From the NCBI GenBank assembly GCA_021772985.1, contig JAJFKX010000006.1, forward strand, positions 124,001-188,000: 64,000 bases of DNA, given 5' to 3'. The notes beneath the pieces are model-generated. The model saw only the letters and a program-made list of their open reading frames with translations, did not search any database and was not told the origin of the DNA. Made by a program: the position numbers and the translations under genes. The DNA comes from Gammaproteobacteria bacterium (lineage in GTDB: Bacteria; Pseudomonadota; Gammaproteobacteria; Xanthomonadales; Wenzhouxiangellaceae). Shown piece by piece: positions 1 through 9,044 of the stretch; the first letter of the stretch is position 1; each line of letters begins with the position of its first letter.

Positions 1-51
1 GTCAGAGGTGAGGATGTGCGGCATGTGCCACTAGACGATTTGTTGCAATAA
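1..51 (+). CDS. C-terminal fragment of an upstream CDS, ending VRGEDVRHVPLDDLLQ*
   Basis: Open frame from the window edge to TAA at 49-51; product not recognisable. Confidence 0.35.
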   Translation, partial: VRGEDVRHVPLDDLLQ

Positions 52-205
52 ATCGAATGGTGAATCTAGCTGAACAAATCATGCTTAAAACCACAATTTA
101 TCAGTTTGCAGGTCAGTTACCTAAGAGTGTCCGGTATAGATTGTCCAGATAACTTCATTCACACCAGCAGCCAGGTTGTCATGGTTTAGTAATTTTTCTT
201 TAACC

Positions 206-234
206 CTGTCATAAAAATGCAATATAACTGTCAT
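206..234 (+). promoter_or_regulatory. Pho-box-like site: CTGTCAT at 206-212 and 228-234, 22 bp apart (2 x 11)
   Basis: Two exact CTGTCAT half-sites in 11-bp phase with a degenerate middle unit (ATGCAAT), upstream of the OprP-like porin. Confidence 0.65.
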
Positions 235-426
235 ATTATTTCAGCAAATCGAGCATAACAGCCAATATCTTCTGATTTTTCAAAGTGCTTCAGCATTCCG
301 GCATTAATGCAGTTATGGCGTGTCGGATGCGGGATCTCTGGGTATGGTTATAGCTGTTTCGTCCTGGGTTCGGCTGCTAAGAGAAATTAACTGGACCAAT
401 CCAATTACCACAATCTGGAATTCCTT

Positions 427-1842
427 ATGCAAATCAGAAAGTCAGGTGCGTTATTTACTGGATGGCTACTGTTAATCTGCAGCAATCTAATGGCTGAAGA
501 TTCAGAAACACAGCTGTTGCGTCAGCAAATCACACAACTACAACAACAATTGCTGCAGTTAAGCGAGCGTTTGGGGACAATTGAGTCCCAACAAACTGAA
601 ATACTGTCGGAGCCGGCAATACCTGTTGCAGTAGCACTAAAACCAGCTGTAGAACATCCGCAGGAAAAACAGCATGCCAGTCGGGTAGAGGTTGCCAGCA
701 ATGGCAGTTTGCTGAAGTTTGCTTCAGCGGATGGCAATTATGAATTTCAGGTTGGCGGTCGGATTCATGCAGATGCGACAGTATTTGATGATGATTTGAG
801 TAGTTTCGGTAATGGTAGCCAAATACGTCGTGCCCGGATATTTGTATCCGGCACATTGTTTGACGACTGGGAGTTTAAGAATCAGATTGAGTTCACCGGC
901 AGCAGCTCCGGTATCAGAGATTCCTATCTACGTTATACCGGATTTGATAATACAAAAATCACCATCGGTAACTTCAAGGAACCATTCAGTCAGGAAGAAC
1001 TGGCCAGTTCTAATCACATCCCGTTTATTGAGCGGGCATCAATCAACGAATTCGCGCCCAGCCGAGCCGTTGGTATTGGCATTGATCGTTTTGGCAATTA
1101 TGGCGGTTCAGAAAAGAGTGCCTGGACAGCGTCATTTGGTGTGTTCGGGGAAGGAATTAGTGACCGTGGTGTAAACGCGGACACTGGCGTAGAGAGTGAT
1201 GAAGGCTTGGGTGTCACCGGTCGCTTCAGTACTGCTCTGGTAACTACAGAAAAACGCTTGCTACATCTTGGAATCGCATATGGTTATCGCAATCCAGGAG
1301 AAGATAACAACCTCACATTCAGCAGTACCACTGAAGCGGATATAGCTGATCGGGACTTGGTATCAACCGGTTCCATCAGCAATGTAAATCACTTTTCTGT
1401 CGCTGGTTTGGAAGCAGTGGCTGCGTTTGGCCCGTTTTCTCTGCAAGGCGAATATATTCGAACTGATATTGATCGGTTTGCGCTGCCCAGCCTCGATTTT
1501 AGTGGTTATTATGTTTATGGAAGCTGGTTTTTGACCGGAGAATCACGAGCCTCTGCGTATAAGAAAAGTACCGGTGTAGTTCGTGGTATAAGCCCATTGT
1601 CACCATTAGGTGCAGGTGGCGGCGGTGCGTGGGAACTGGTAGCACGGTTTGGGCATATTGATTTATCAGATCAGGAAATCAATGGTGGCCAACAGGATGA
1701 TTTCACCCTGGGGGTAAATTGGTACCCCAATGATAATTTGCGGTTTTCTTTCAACTATGTGGATGTGCTGGATGTTGAAGGTGGTGAAAATGAGGGTGAT
1801 GAACCGGCTGCATACTTGTTGCGCGCGCAGGTGGTATTTTAA
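427..1842 (+). CDS. Phosphate-selective porin O/P family outer-membrane protein
   Basis: Signal peptide, N-terminal Gln-rich coiled coil, then GGRIHADATVFDDD...RRARIFVSGTLFDDWEFKNQIEF, typical of the OprO/OprP family; C-terminal aromatic residue. Confidence 0.85.
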   Translation: MQIRKSGALFTGWLLLICSNLMAEDSETQLLRQQITQLQQQLLQLSERLGTIESQQTEILSEPAIPVAVALKPAVEHPQEKQHASRVEVASNGSLLKFASADGNYEFQVGGRIHADATVFDDDLSSFGNGSQIRRARIFVSGTLFDDWEFKNQIEFTGSSSGIRDSYLRYTGFDNTKITIGNFKEPFSQEELASSNHIPFIERASINEFAPSRAVGIGIDRFGNYGGSEKSAWTASFGVFGEGISDRGVNADTGVESDEGLGVTGRFSTALVTTEKRLLHLGIAYGYRNPGEDNNLTFSSTTEADIADRDLVSTGSISNVNHFSVAGLEAVAAFGPFSLQGEYIRTDIDRFALPSLDFSGYYVYGSWFLTGESRASAYKKSTGVVRGISPLSPLGAGGGGAWELVARFGHIDLSDQEINGGQQDDFTLGVNWYPNDNLRFSFNYVDVLDVEGGENEGDEPAAYLLRAQVVF

Positions 1843-1853
1843 TCGGCATAATA

Positions 1854-1883
1854 TAAAAAAAGGGCGCACCTGAGTTGCGCCCT
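1854..1883 (-). terminator. Rho-independent terminator for the minus-strand gene at 1912-3687
   Basis: AGGGCGCA-CCTGAGT-TGCGCCCT stem with an A-run on its left (T-run on the minus strand). Confidence 0.7.
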
Positions 1884-1911
1884 GAAACGGCTAAGTTAAA
1901 GCTGTGTTTTA

Positions 1912-3687
1912 TTAATCCAGAAATTCTGTCCAACCGACTGTCCAGGCCGTGCCTTCAGATGGGAACGCGCCAGCAAAATCCACCAGATCCATGCCAGCAA
2001 AAATTGATCTGTCCATTTGGCGGCCGCGTAGGAAGCTTGCGCCTGCTGGTGGGAAGATGCCTGAAAAGCCAGCGAAAGTGGTATTGCCGGTTTGGTTGTC
2101 GAAGAAATCGCTAAGATCAACCAGATCGCCTGCTTCTTCGATGAACGGGGTATCACAGGCAAAGTAAGTGTTCTGAATAGTCAAAGTGCCGTTAGGCATG
2201 CTGCCATCAAATGATTGTGTAAAGGTGGCATCATCGTCGATATCCAGACAGCCTTCACCAAAGTTTTTCACAATGCTGTTGGTGATGTTAACACCAGTGC
2301 CTTCACGGAAAAGCATACCTATATCTGCCGAAGGTGAACCGTTCAGCGTTAAGTTTGCCAATTTTGGCTGTGACCGTGGAGTATTGGTCTGGCCTTCGTC
2401 AAAGTTATCAGCTTCGATGCCCTGGTCTCCCTGGCCTTGCTGATCAACAACTGCATATTGCAGCGAACCTGTCCAGCCATTGACCCAATCTAGACTGTCA
2501 TCACTAACGCCGGAAACAACTGCGTGAGTCACCCGGACAGTGCCGCCAAACCATTCGATACCATCATCATCGTTGGAATGGACCTGTATGAAGTCAACGA
2601 CAGTCCCGGCACCGACACCTTGAAAGGCGATACCGTTGAGTTGATTATTGGGAGTAATATCATCACCGCCGAACTGAACTCGAACATATTTCATGATGCC
2701 GCTGCTGTCAAAGTCATCGTCTCCGCCATAGAGTGCATCATCGATACCTTCGCTTACACAGCCGGATGGTAATGGATCACAATTATTAACGGTGGCTAAA
2801 CCATTGATAACCAATCCTCCGAAATCACCAGCAGCAGCTGCACCGATGGATGCAGTGGTTGGGTTAGCACTGCTGAAAACTACAGGTGCAAAAGGAGTGC
2901 CAATAGCAAAAATCTGGGCGCCGCGTGAAATAACGAAAGCTTCCGCATTGCCGCCGGGTAGCGCTACGATACGGGTGCCAGGTTCAATAGTAATCCGGTT
3001 GCTATTATTAATAGAACCAGGATCGCCAATAATATAAGTGCTGTCGAGTACCCACAAAACATTGTTAGTTAAAGTGACATCACCCAATTCTGTGCCTGAC
3101 AACAGGCAGCTCCGTGGTACCGGTCCAGCTCCGTCGGAAAACGGGAAAGCAGAGCAACCTTCAGTCGGGAAAGGTTCTTGGTATGCGCATTCATCCGGCC
3201 CTACGAAGCCGATAGAACCGAGCAATGATTGGCCTCTATCCAGAGGCAGATCAGCAACACTGGGGATGGAGCCACCAGCATTGGTGCTCAAGTTCAACTC
3301 GACGTTGTTACAGGTATTGATAACCAAGCTACCAGTACCTTGTGAGGCAGCATTGGAAGGTGTTTGTGCACCACCGAAGGGATTGCCGCCGGTTGCCAGG
3401 TTGATGTTAAAATCAATGCTGATATCGCCGGGGCGTACTTCTGTATCGGTGCCGGAAAACCATACTTGGTTACCGCTTGCATCATAGGTGAAGCCGGTTA
3501 CAAATCCAGCGAACAGTTCCGGTCCAACCTTGAACAGCTCCAGGTTAAGTCCACGGTTGCTGGTATCACCCACTTCAACATAAAACCCGTTGAAAGTCTG
3601 ATCGATAGTCAAGGCGCTGGCACTAGTAGATAAGCCCAAGGCGCCGGCCAATGCACAAGCGATCGCGGTTGAACGCCGTAATTTCAT
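1912..3687 (-). CDS. Secreted protein, predicted parallel beta-helix-like, Asp/Gly-rich (GGDDDFDSSG, HSNDDDGIEWFGG)
   Basis: Sec signal peptide from internal ATG at 3687 (MKLRRSTAIACALAGALGLSTSASA); repeated short beta-strand/Asp motifs. The ORF extends to 3804 but 3687 fits the signal peptide. Confidence 0.65.
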   Translation of the reverse strand: MKLRRSTAIACALAGALGLSTSASALTIDQTFNGFYVEVGDTSNRGLNLELFKVGPELFAGFVTGFTYDASGNQVWFSGTDTEVRPGDISIDFNINLATGGNPFGGAQTPSNAASQGTGSLVINTCNNVELNLSTNAGGSIPSVADLPLDRGQSLLGSIGFVGPDECAYQEPFPTEGCSAFPFSDGAGPVPRSCLLSGTELGDVTLTNNVLWVLDSTYIIGDPGSINNSNRITIEPGTRIVALPGGNAEAFVISRGAQIFAIGTPFAPVVFSSANPTTASIGAAAAGDFGGLVINGLATVNNCDPLPSGCVSEGIDDALYGGDDDFDSSGIMKYVRVQFGGDDITPNNQLNGIAFQGVGAGTVVDFIQVHSNDDDGIEWFGGTVRVTHAVVSGVSDDSLDWVNGWTGSLQYAVVDQQGQGDQGIEADNFDEGQTNTPRSQPKLANLTLNGSPSADIGMLFREGTGVNITNSIVKNFGEGCLDIDDDATFTQSFDGSMPNGTLTIQNTYFACDTPFIEEAGDLVDLSDFFDNQTGNTTFAGFSGIFPPAGASFLRGRQMDRSIFAGMDLVDFAGAFPSEGTAWTVGWTEFLD

Positions 3688-3810
3688 GTTTTCACTCCTA
3701 ATAGAATTAACGATTCTGTGTCGAAATACACATGGTGAATTAGCATATAACTGATATATTTCAGCAGCTTTACGGGAATGTTTCTGAAATATGACAAGCG
3801 CCAATGGGTG

Positions 3811-3828
3811 GTGTCATTTTGCTGTCAT
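3811..3828 (+). promoter_or_regulatory. Pho-box-like site GTGTCAT-TTTG-CTGTCAT
   Basis: Two 7-bp half-sites with exactly 11-bp spacing, 55 bp upstream of the DUF3450 start and in the same orientation. Confidence 0.75.
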
Positions 3829-3882
3829 ATTTGCGCTTTATTATCTACCCACTAGAACCAATCAATCAGTGGTATATATCCT

Positions 3883-4665
3883 ATGTTTTTAAAGCGTTAT
3901 CAAGCATTTGGCTTAATTGTCGGAATGCTGGCCGGGGGCGTATATGCGCAGCCCGGTGGCGGCGAACTCGATACGCTTGCGCAACGGCTGATACAAGCCC
4001 GTGCCGATGTAGAAGAGCTGCAAAGCGAACTGGACATCCAGCGCGAAGAACACAAAGGCAAGATGGCTTATCTGTCAGCACAGATTACCGAGCTGGAAGC
4101 TAATCAGGAGCGTGAAGAACTACGTATAAGACAACTGGAACAGGAACTGGATAAGCTCCGCACTGATGCCCAATCAGCCGGCGTGGATGCCGATTCACTG
4201 CAACCTGTGGTATTGGCCGTAGCGGATAAATTACGTTCAGTGGTTTCCCAATCCATTCCATTCAAACGCCAGGAGCGCCTGGCTGAACTGGATGAGGTGG
4301 TCACCCAAATGGAAGCAGGTGTCAACACACCACAGAGGTCGATTAACCGGCTGTGGGCATTTATTGAAGATGAACTCAGGATTTCCCGCGAAAATGCTAT
4401 TTATTCACAGACTATTCAATTAAGCGGGCAACCGGTACTGGTCGATGTGGCTAAATTGGGTAGTGTGGTGCTTTATTTCCGCACCCGTGATAATCGCTAC
4501 GGCTTAGCCCGGCCGCTCAATGATGATTGGTCTTGGCAAGTAGTAAATAGTGCCAGCCAGCAAGAACAAATTGCTGCCTTATTTGATGCCCTGCGTAAAC
4601 AAATTCGTCAGGGTTACTTTGAGCTGCCCAATGCTCTACCAACTTTAGTTTCGACAGAGTATTGA
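3883..4665 (+). CDS. DUF3450 family periplasmic coiled-coil protein (TonB-system associated)
   Basis: Signal peptide then long coiled coil; RLWAFIEDELRISRENAIYSQTIQLSGQ and VAKLGSVVLYFRT are characteristic; first gene of an exbB-exbD-tonB operon. Confidence 0.85.
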   Translation: MFLKRYQAFGLIVGMLAGGVYAQPGGGELDTLAQRLIQARADVEELQSELDIQREEHKGKMAYLSAQITELEANQEREELRIRQLEQELDKLRTDAQSAGVDADSLQPVVLAVADKLRSVVSQSIPFKRQERLAELDEVVTQMEAGVNTPQRSINRLWAFIEDELRISRENAIYSQTIQLSGQPVLVDVAKLGSVVLYFRTRDNRYGLARPLNDDWSWQVVNSASQQEQIAALFDALRKQIRQGYFELPNALPTLVSTEY

Positions 4666-4683
4666 TCTGAGTGGAGCGGGATA

Positions 4684-6102
4684 GTGATTATCAATAACAT
4701 GATCAAAAAATTGGCTGTAGTAACGGTCACAATCGTTTCAGTATGTTCAGCTGTATCAGCTCAGGGCCAGGGTGAAAGCAACCAGCCTGCAACACCTCCT
4801 CCGGTAGCAACAGCCAACCCGCAACAAGCGATAACTGACCTGCAACAAGCGTACCAGAAGGAATATGCTTTCCTGACGGCGCAACAAACTGATTTGCGTC
4901 AACGTTTGCAGGCATTTACTCAGCGTACACAGCAAGAAGTTAACCGGGCAGATACTCAGATAGATGCCTTGCAGGGCGCGATTGTTGGATTGCAGTCTAG
5001 AGGCGATCGGATTAATGACCTGTTAGTCGAGGCTGAGCGTAACATCCAGAGTATTGAAGACAATCGAGGCACGTTGGATGCTACCTTTCAGCAAGCAGGC
5101 TCAACACTGGAGCAGCAAGGTATTGAAGGCTTTTCCAGTGAAGCATATATAGCCAAAGATGACCTGACTAAGCTTGAACAATTATTCAACTCAGCTGCTC
5201 AGGAGATTGCCAGATTAGGCAATGTTCGCAGTGAGTCCGGCCAGTTTTATTTGCTGGATGGCAGTGAGGCAAGCGGAACAATTATTAAAGTCGGGAATAT
5301 TGCCGCATATGGTGTCAGTGGAAATGATGCGGGTGTATTAGCACCGGCAGGCGAAGGGCGTTTCAAATTATGGAAGGCTGAGGGTGCTGATGCAGCTAAA
5401 GCGCTGGCTGCAGGACAACAGCCCGATGATATTCCAATTTTTCTATTCGAATCTCTAAATAAAGCCATCGAAGAAGGGGAGAGTGGATCTATTCTAAAAA
5501 CCATCAATGATGGTGGAATCATCGCTTGGATTATTATGGTGTTGGGCTTGATTGCATTACTGATGGCTGTGATGAGAATCATTTTTCTGCGCAGCGCCAG
5601 CAGCTCTACTAAAGGGGTGTTGGATGAAGTCAGCAAATTAATGAAGAAAGGCGAACGTGGCCAGGCGCTGGAAGCCACCAAACGGCGGGGCGGTGCCACC
5701 GGGCGTGTAATGTCTGCAGCAATTCGTAACCTGGATCGCGAACGAGAACATATCGAAGATATTGTTTCTGAGGCCATTTTGCATGAAAACGCGCATCTGA
5801 ATCGGTTCGGTTCAGTGATTATGGTGATAGCTGCGGTTGCGCCATTATTGGGTTTGCTGGGGACGGTAACCGGTATGATCACCACCTTCGATATTATTAC
5901 CGAGTTTGGAACCGGTGATCCCAAGCTATTGTCGGGAGGCATTTCAATTGCGTTGGTGACTACCGAAGTGGGGTTGGCGGTGGCTATTCCTGCCTTGATC
6001 CTTGGCAATTTGCTATCCGGTTGGGCGGAAGGTATCAAAGATAATATGGAAAAAGCTGCTTTGCGGATCATCAATATCGAGCAACAGCGGCGGGTTGCCT
6101 AG
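4684..6102 (+). CDS. MotA/TolQ/ExbB proton channel family protein with long N-terminal periplasmic coiled coil (TtpC-like)
   Basis: C-terminal VAPLLGLLGTVTGMITTFDIITEFGTGDPKLLSGGISIALVTTEVGLAVAIPALI; signal peptide from the ATG at 4699. Confidence 0.88.
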   Translation: MIINNMIKKLAVVTVTIVSVCSAVSAQGQGESNQPATPPPVATANPQQAITDLQQAYQKEYAFLTAQQTDLRQRLQAFTQRTQQEVNRADTQIDALQGAIVGLQSRGDRINDLLVEAERNIQSIEDNRGTLDATFQQAGSTLEQQGIEGFSSEAYIAKDDLTKLEQLFNSAAQEIARLGNVRSESGQFYLLDGSEASGTIIKVGNIAAYGVSGNDAGVLAPAGEGRFKLWKAEGADAAKALAAGQQPDDIPIFLFESLNKAIEEGESGSILKTINDGGIIAWIIMVLGLIALLMAVMRIIFLRSASSSTKGVLDEVSKLMKKGERGQALEATKRRGGATGRVMSAAIRNLDREREHIEDIVSEAILHENAHLNRFGSVIMVIAAVAPLLGLLGTVTGMITTFDIITEFGTGDPKLLSGGISIALVTTEVGLAVAIPALILGNLLSGWAEGIKDNMEKAALRIINIEQQRRVA

Positions 6103-6123
6103 GTCAACGGGCAATATACTGCG

Positions 6124-6750
6124 ATGGCAACACTCATCGAATTTTATAAGGATTTCCTATTTTTTATGGATGCGGGTGGTTATGTGATGCCGCCGCTGGT
6201 ATTGGCGACCATAATATTATGGTACGCAATAGGTTATCGCTATGCTGCCATGCGCACTGGTACCGAGCGTAGCCCAAGAATGCTGATTGAGCGTGCTCAA
6301 CAAGGCATTCTGCCGAAACGCGACGGGGTAATGTCACGTGCCTTACACAAAGGCTTAGAGTTAAAGCAACGCAAGCTGCCCCATTTACGGCGCTTCTTGG
6401 ATGAGGCTTTTGCTGAAGAAGAGGCTGAATTGCGTCGTTATCAGGTATTGATCACAACCATAGTCTTGACTGCACCGTTATTGGGTTTGTTGGGCACGGT
6501 GGTCGGTATGATTGAGACTTTTGATTCTTTGGGTGACTTATCACTTTTCTCCCAATCCGGTGGTATTGCCGGTGGTATTTCCCAAGCCCTTTTTACAACC
6601 CAGATGGGTCTGGCGGTAGCTATTCCTGGATTGATGGTTAATGGAATGTTGCATCGCAAACAACGTGACCTGCTGCTGGAATTAGCTCAATTAAAAGATA
6701 TTTTGTGTGGTGATCCGATCCTTGAACAAGACGGGTTACGGAGAGCATAA
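6124..6750 (+). CDS. exbB: ExbB-type proton channel protein
   Basis: TAPLLGLLGTVVGMIETFDSL...GGISQALFTTQMGLAVAIPGL. Confidence 0.88.
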   Translation: MATLIEFYKDFLFFMDAGGYVMPPLVLATIILWYAIGYRYAAMRTGTERSPRMLIERAQQGILPKRDGVMSRALHKGLELKQRKLPHLRRFLDEAFAEEEAELRRYQVLITTIVLTAPLLGLLGTVVGMIETFDSLGDLSLFSQSGGIAGGISQALFTTQMGLAVAIPGLMVNGMLHRKQRDLLLELAQLKDILCGDPILEQDGLRRA

Positions 6751-6752
6751 CA

Positions 6753-7166
6753 ATGCGTTATAGAGAAAGAAATGATCAGGTCCAGGATATCAATATATCG
6801 CCGCTGATAGATATGGTATTCATTTTATTGATCTTTTTCATGGTTAGTACGACATTTGTGAAAGACATGAAACTGGATCTGAACCGACCGGCCGCAGCAA
6901 CACCAACGGCTGCATCGACCAAAGCCATCCGGCTCTACATAGACAGCAATGGTGATGTGTATCTGGATGGTGAACCGGTACGGATATGGGTTATTCAAAG
7001 CCGCGTGCGGGACTTGCTGGAATCATCTACTTCAAAATCGGTGTTAGTGGTTACCGATGAAGACGTGCCTTCGGGCCGTTTGGTGGAGATTGTGGATCAG
7101 GCACGGCTTGCAGGCGCTGATGATGTTGGTGTGGCAACTGAACAAGAGGCAGGAGCGGGTAGATGA
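6753..7166 (+). CDS. exbD: Biopolymer transport protein ExbD
   Basis: DINISPLIDMVFILLIFFMVSTTFVKDM motif. Confidence 0.9.
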   Translation: MRYRERNDQVQDINISPLIDMVFILLIFFMVSTTFVKDMKLDLNRPAAATPTAASTKAIRLYIDSNGDVYLDGEPVRIWVIQSRVRDLLESSTSKSVLVVTDEDVPSGRLVEIVDQARLAGADDVGVATEQEAGAGR

Positions 7167-7807
7167 AAAAACGAGAACATGCACGTAGAGTTAGCTTGGC
7201 ATTATTTAGCATGTTGCTGGGTACAGTATTGGTGTTGGGTACGGTGATCATGATCAACCGTTTATCCAAGCCACCATCACGGGAAGAGTTACTGGCACAG
7301 TCTTCGATTCAATTTGAGCGCAAAAAACCACTCCAGGAACAACCCAAACCAAGGCCCAAGCCTAAACCAAAGCCACGTAAACCGGTGCGCAGCCTACCGA
7401 ACCCATTAGCCAACTTAGGCACCGCATTAAGTGGTATTGATTTTGGCCTGCCGGGTTTTGATGCTTCACAACTGGAAGGTTTGAATGACGAATTATTGGG
7501 TGGCGCAGATGGGGTTATATTGACCGATGATACGGTGGACCAACCACCACGGGCAACTTTCCAGTCGCCCTTGCAATATCCCTCACGTGCACGGGCTAAA
7601 GGTACTGAAGGTTATGTGGTGTTGTCGCTGCTGATTGGTATTACCGGTGAGATTGAGCAAGTTGAGGTCGTTGAATCTTTTCCTGAAGGCACGTTTGATG
7701 AAGTGGTGCTGGCCGGGATTAATCAGTGGCAGTTTGAACCTGCTCAATACCAGGGCAAGTCGGTGCGTGCCTGGGCGAAACAGCGGATACGGTTTGATTT
7801 ATCGTGA
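7163..7807 (+). CDS. tonB: Energy transducer TonB (TonB2-like)
   Basis: N-terminal TM, Pro/Lys-rich KPRPKPKPKPRKP, C-terminal YPSRARAKGTEGYVVLSLLIG domain; ATGA overlap with exbD. Confidence 0.9.
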   Translation: MKKREHARRVSLALFSMLLGTVLVLGTVIMINRLSKPPSREELLAQSSIQFERKKPLQEQPKPRPKPKPKPRKPVRSLPNPLANLGTALSGIDFGLPGFDASQLEGLNDELLGGADGVILTDDTVDQPPRATFQSPLQYPSRARAKGTEGYVVLSLLIGITGEIEQVEVVESFPEGTFDEVVLAGINQWQFEPAQYQGKSVRAWAKQRIRFDLS

Positions 7808-8997
7808 GCAGTTTCAAATCGGCCATTTTGATGCTGGTGCTGCTTATGCCGTTAAGTAATGCTTTGCTGTGGGCGGCCGATGATACGGAAGTCAATTATT
7901 TGGATTTGGCTGCGTTGATGCTGCGAGATGGCAACCTGGATCGTGCATTAAGTGCTTTAGATCGGGTGGATTTGCAGACTGAGAAATTATTGAACGCAGA
8001 GTTGGATGAAGATGATGAAAAGCGCTTCGATTTTGGTCGCTACTGGGCGCTGCGCGGCAGTACTCATCAACGCCGCAATGAGCTCGAATTAGCCCGCGAT
8101 GCATTCAATAAAGCCATTCAGACGGGAAGAACCGATGCGTCTATTTATCTTTCCATTGCGCAGATAAATTTTAGTTTACAGGATTATCAGGCGGCACTGG
8201 ATGCAGTGACTCAGGCTGGTTCAGATGTCGAAAGGATTGCATCGGTCTACCATTTAAAGGCACAAGCTAATTGGCTGTTGGAGAACCACCCACAGGCTAT
8301 CGCAGTTCTGGACCAGGCCGGTAAGATTTTTCCTGAGGATTATTCTTTTCAAAGACGGAAGGTGTTTTTTCTGATCGAACTGGGTTTGTACCAGCGGGCG
8401 GCACAGTTAGGCGAGCAATATTTACAAAATACAGCAGGCAGTGCTGACGATTATGTTGCCATCGGCAATGCTTTGCGTCAGAGCGGACAAATTGATGAAG
8501 CATTGGCTTTTTTGGAAGCTGCGCAAATTAAATACCCTGGGCATGTGACTATTAAAAAAATACTGGCGCATACATATATTGATCAAGGCAGTTTGCATGT
8601 GGCCGCCGACATCATCCATGGAGCAGCTATTTTGGAGCCTGAATTGTTATCTGAAGCGGCTGAGTTATATCGCCGTGCGGGACAGGTATACCGGGCATTG
8701 GCGCTGAATAGTGAGGTACCTGATCAGCAAGCCAAGTTAAAACAACGGCTGGCAATTTTTATTGAATTGAATCGGTTTGAGCAAGCCGGCAGCATGGAAA
8801 ATGACCTGCGCCGATTGGGCTTGTTGGGTAATGAGGACGTGCGTTATGCACTGGCTTATGCGCTGTTCAAATCCGGCCAGTTCCAGCGTGCAGAACAACA
8901 CCTGTCATTATTGACACGAACCGACTTGTTCCGGAAAGCCATTGAAGTACGGCGGGCGATGCAGGAGTGTGAAGGTAATGTCTGGAAATGCACCTGA
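7804..8997 (+). CDS. Tetratricopeptide repeat protein (TtpA-like)
   Basis: Signal peptide and multiple TPR motifs; overlaps the tonB stop. Confidence 0.8.
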   Translation: MSSFKSAILMLVLLMPLSNALLWAADDTEVNYLDLAALMLRDGNLDRALSALDRVDLQTEKLLNAELDEDDEKRFDFGRYWALRGSTHQRRNELELARDAFNKAIQTGRTDASIYLSIAQINFSLQDYQAALDAVTQAGSDVERIASVYHLKAQANWLLENHPQAIAVLDQAGKIFPEDYSFQRRKVFFLIELGLYQRAAQLGEQYLQNTAGSADDYVAIGNALRQSGQIDEALAFLEAAQIKYPGHVTIKKILAHTYIDQGSLHVAADIIHGAAILEPELLSEAAELYRRAGQVYRALALNSEVPDQQAKLKQRLAIFIELNRFEQAGSMENDLRRLGLLGNEDVRYALAYALFKSGQFQRAEQHLSLLTRTDLFRKAIEVRRAMQECEGNVWKCT

Positions 8998-9044
8998 TTG
9001 TTTGACCACTGATCAAGTAACTAACTAATTCCACAGGCCAGATT

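Noticed and set aside
3038-3487. 149-aa plus-strand ORF antisense to the secreted beta-helix gene
   Set aside because: Opposite strand carries a signal peptide and continuous coherent product
5247-6074. 275-aa minus-strand ORF inside the TtpC-like exbB gene
   Set aside because: Antisense shadow of a clear proton-channel CDS; composition mirrors the sense codons and no family features
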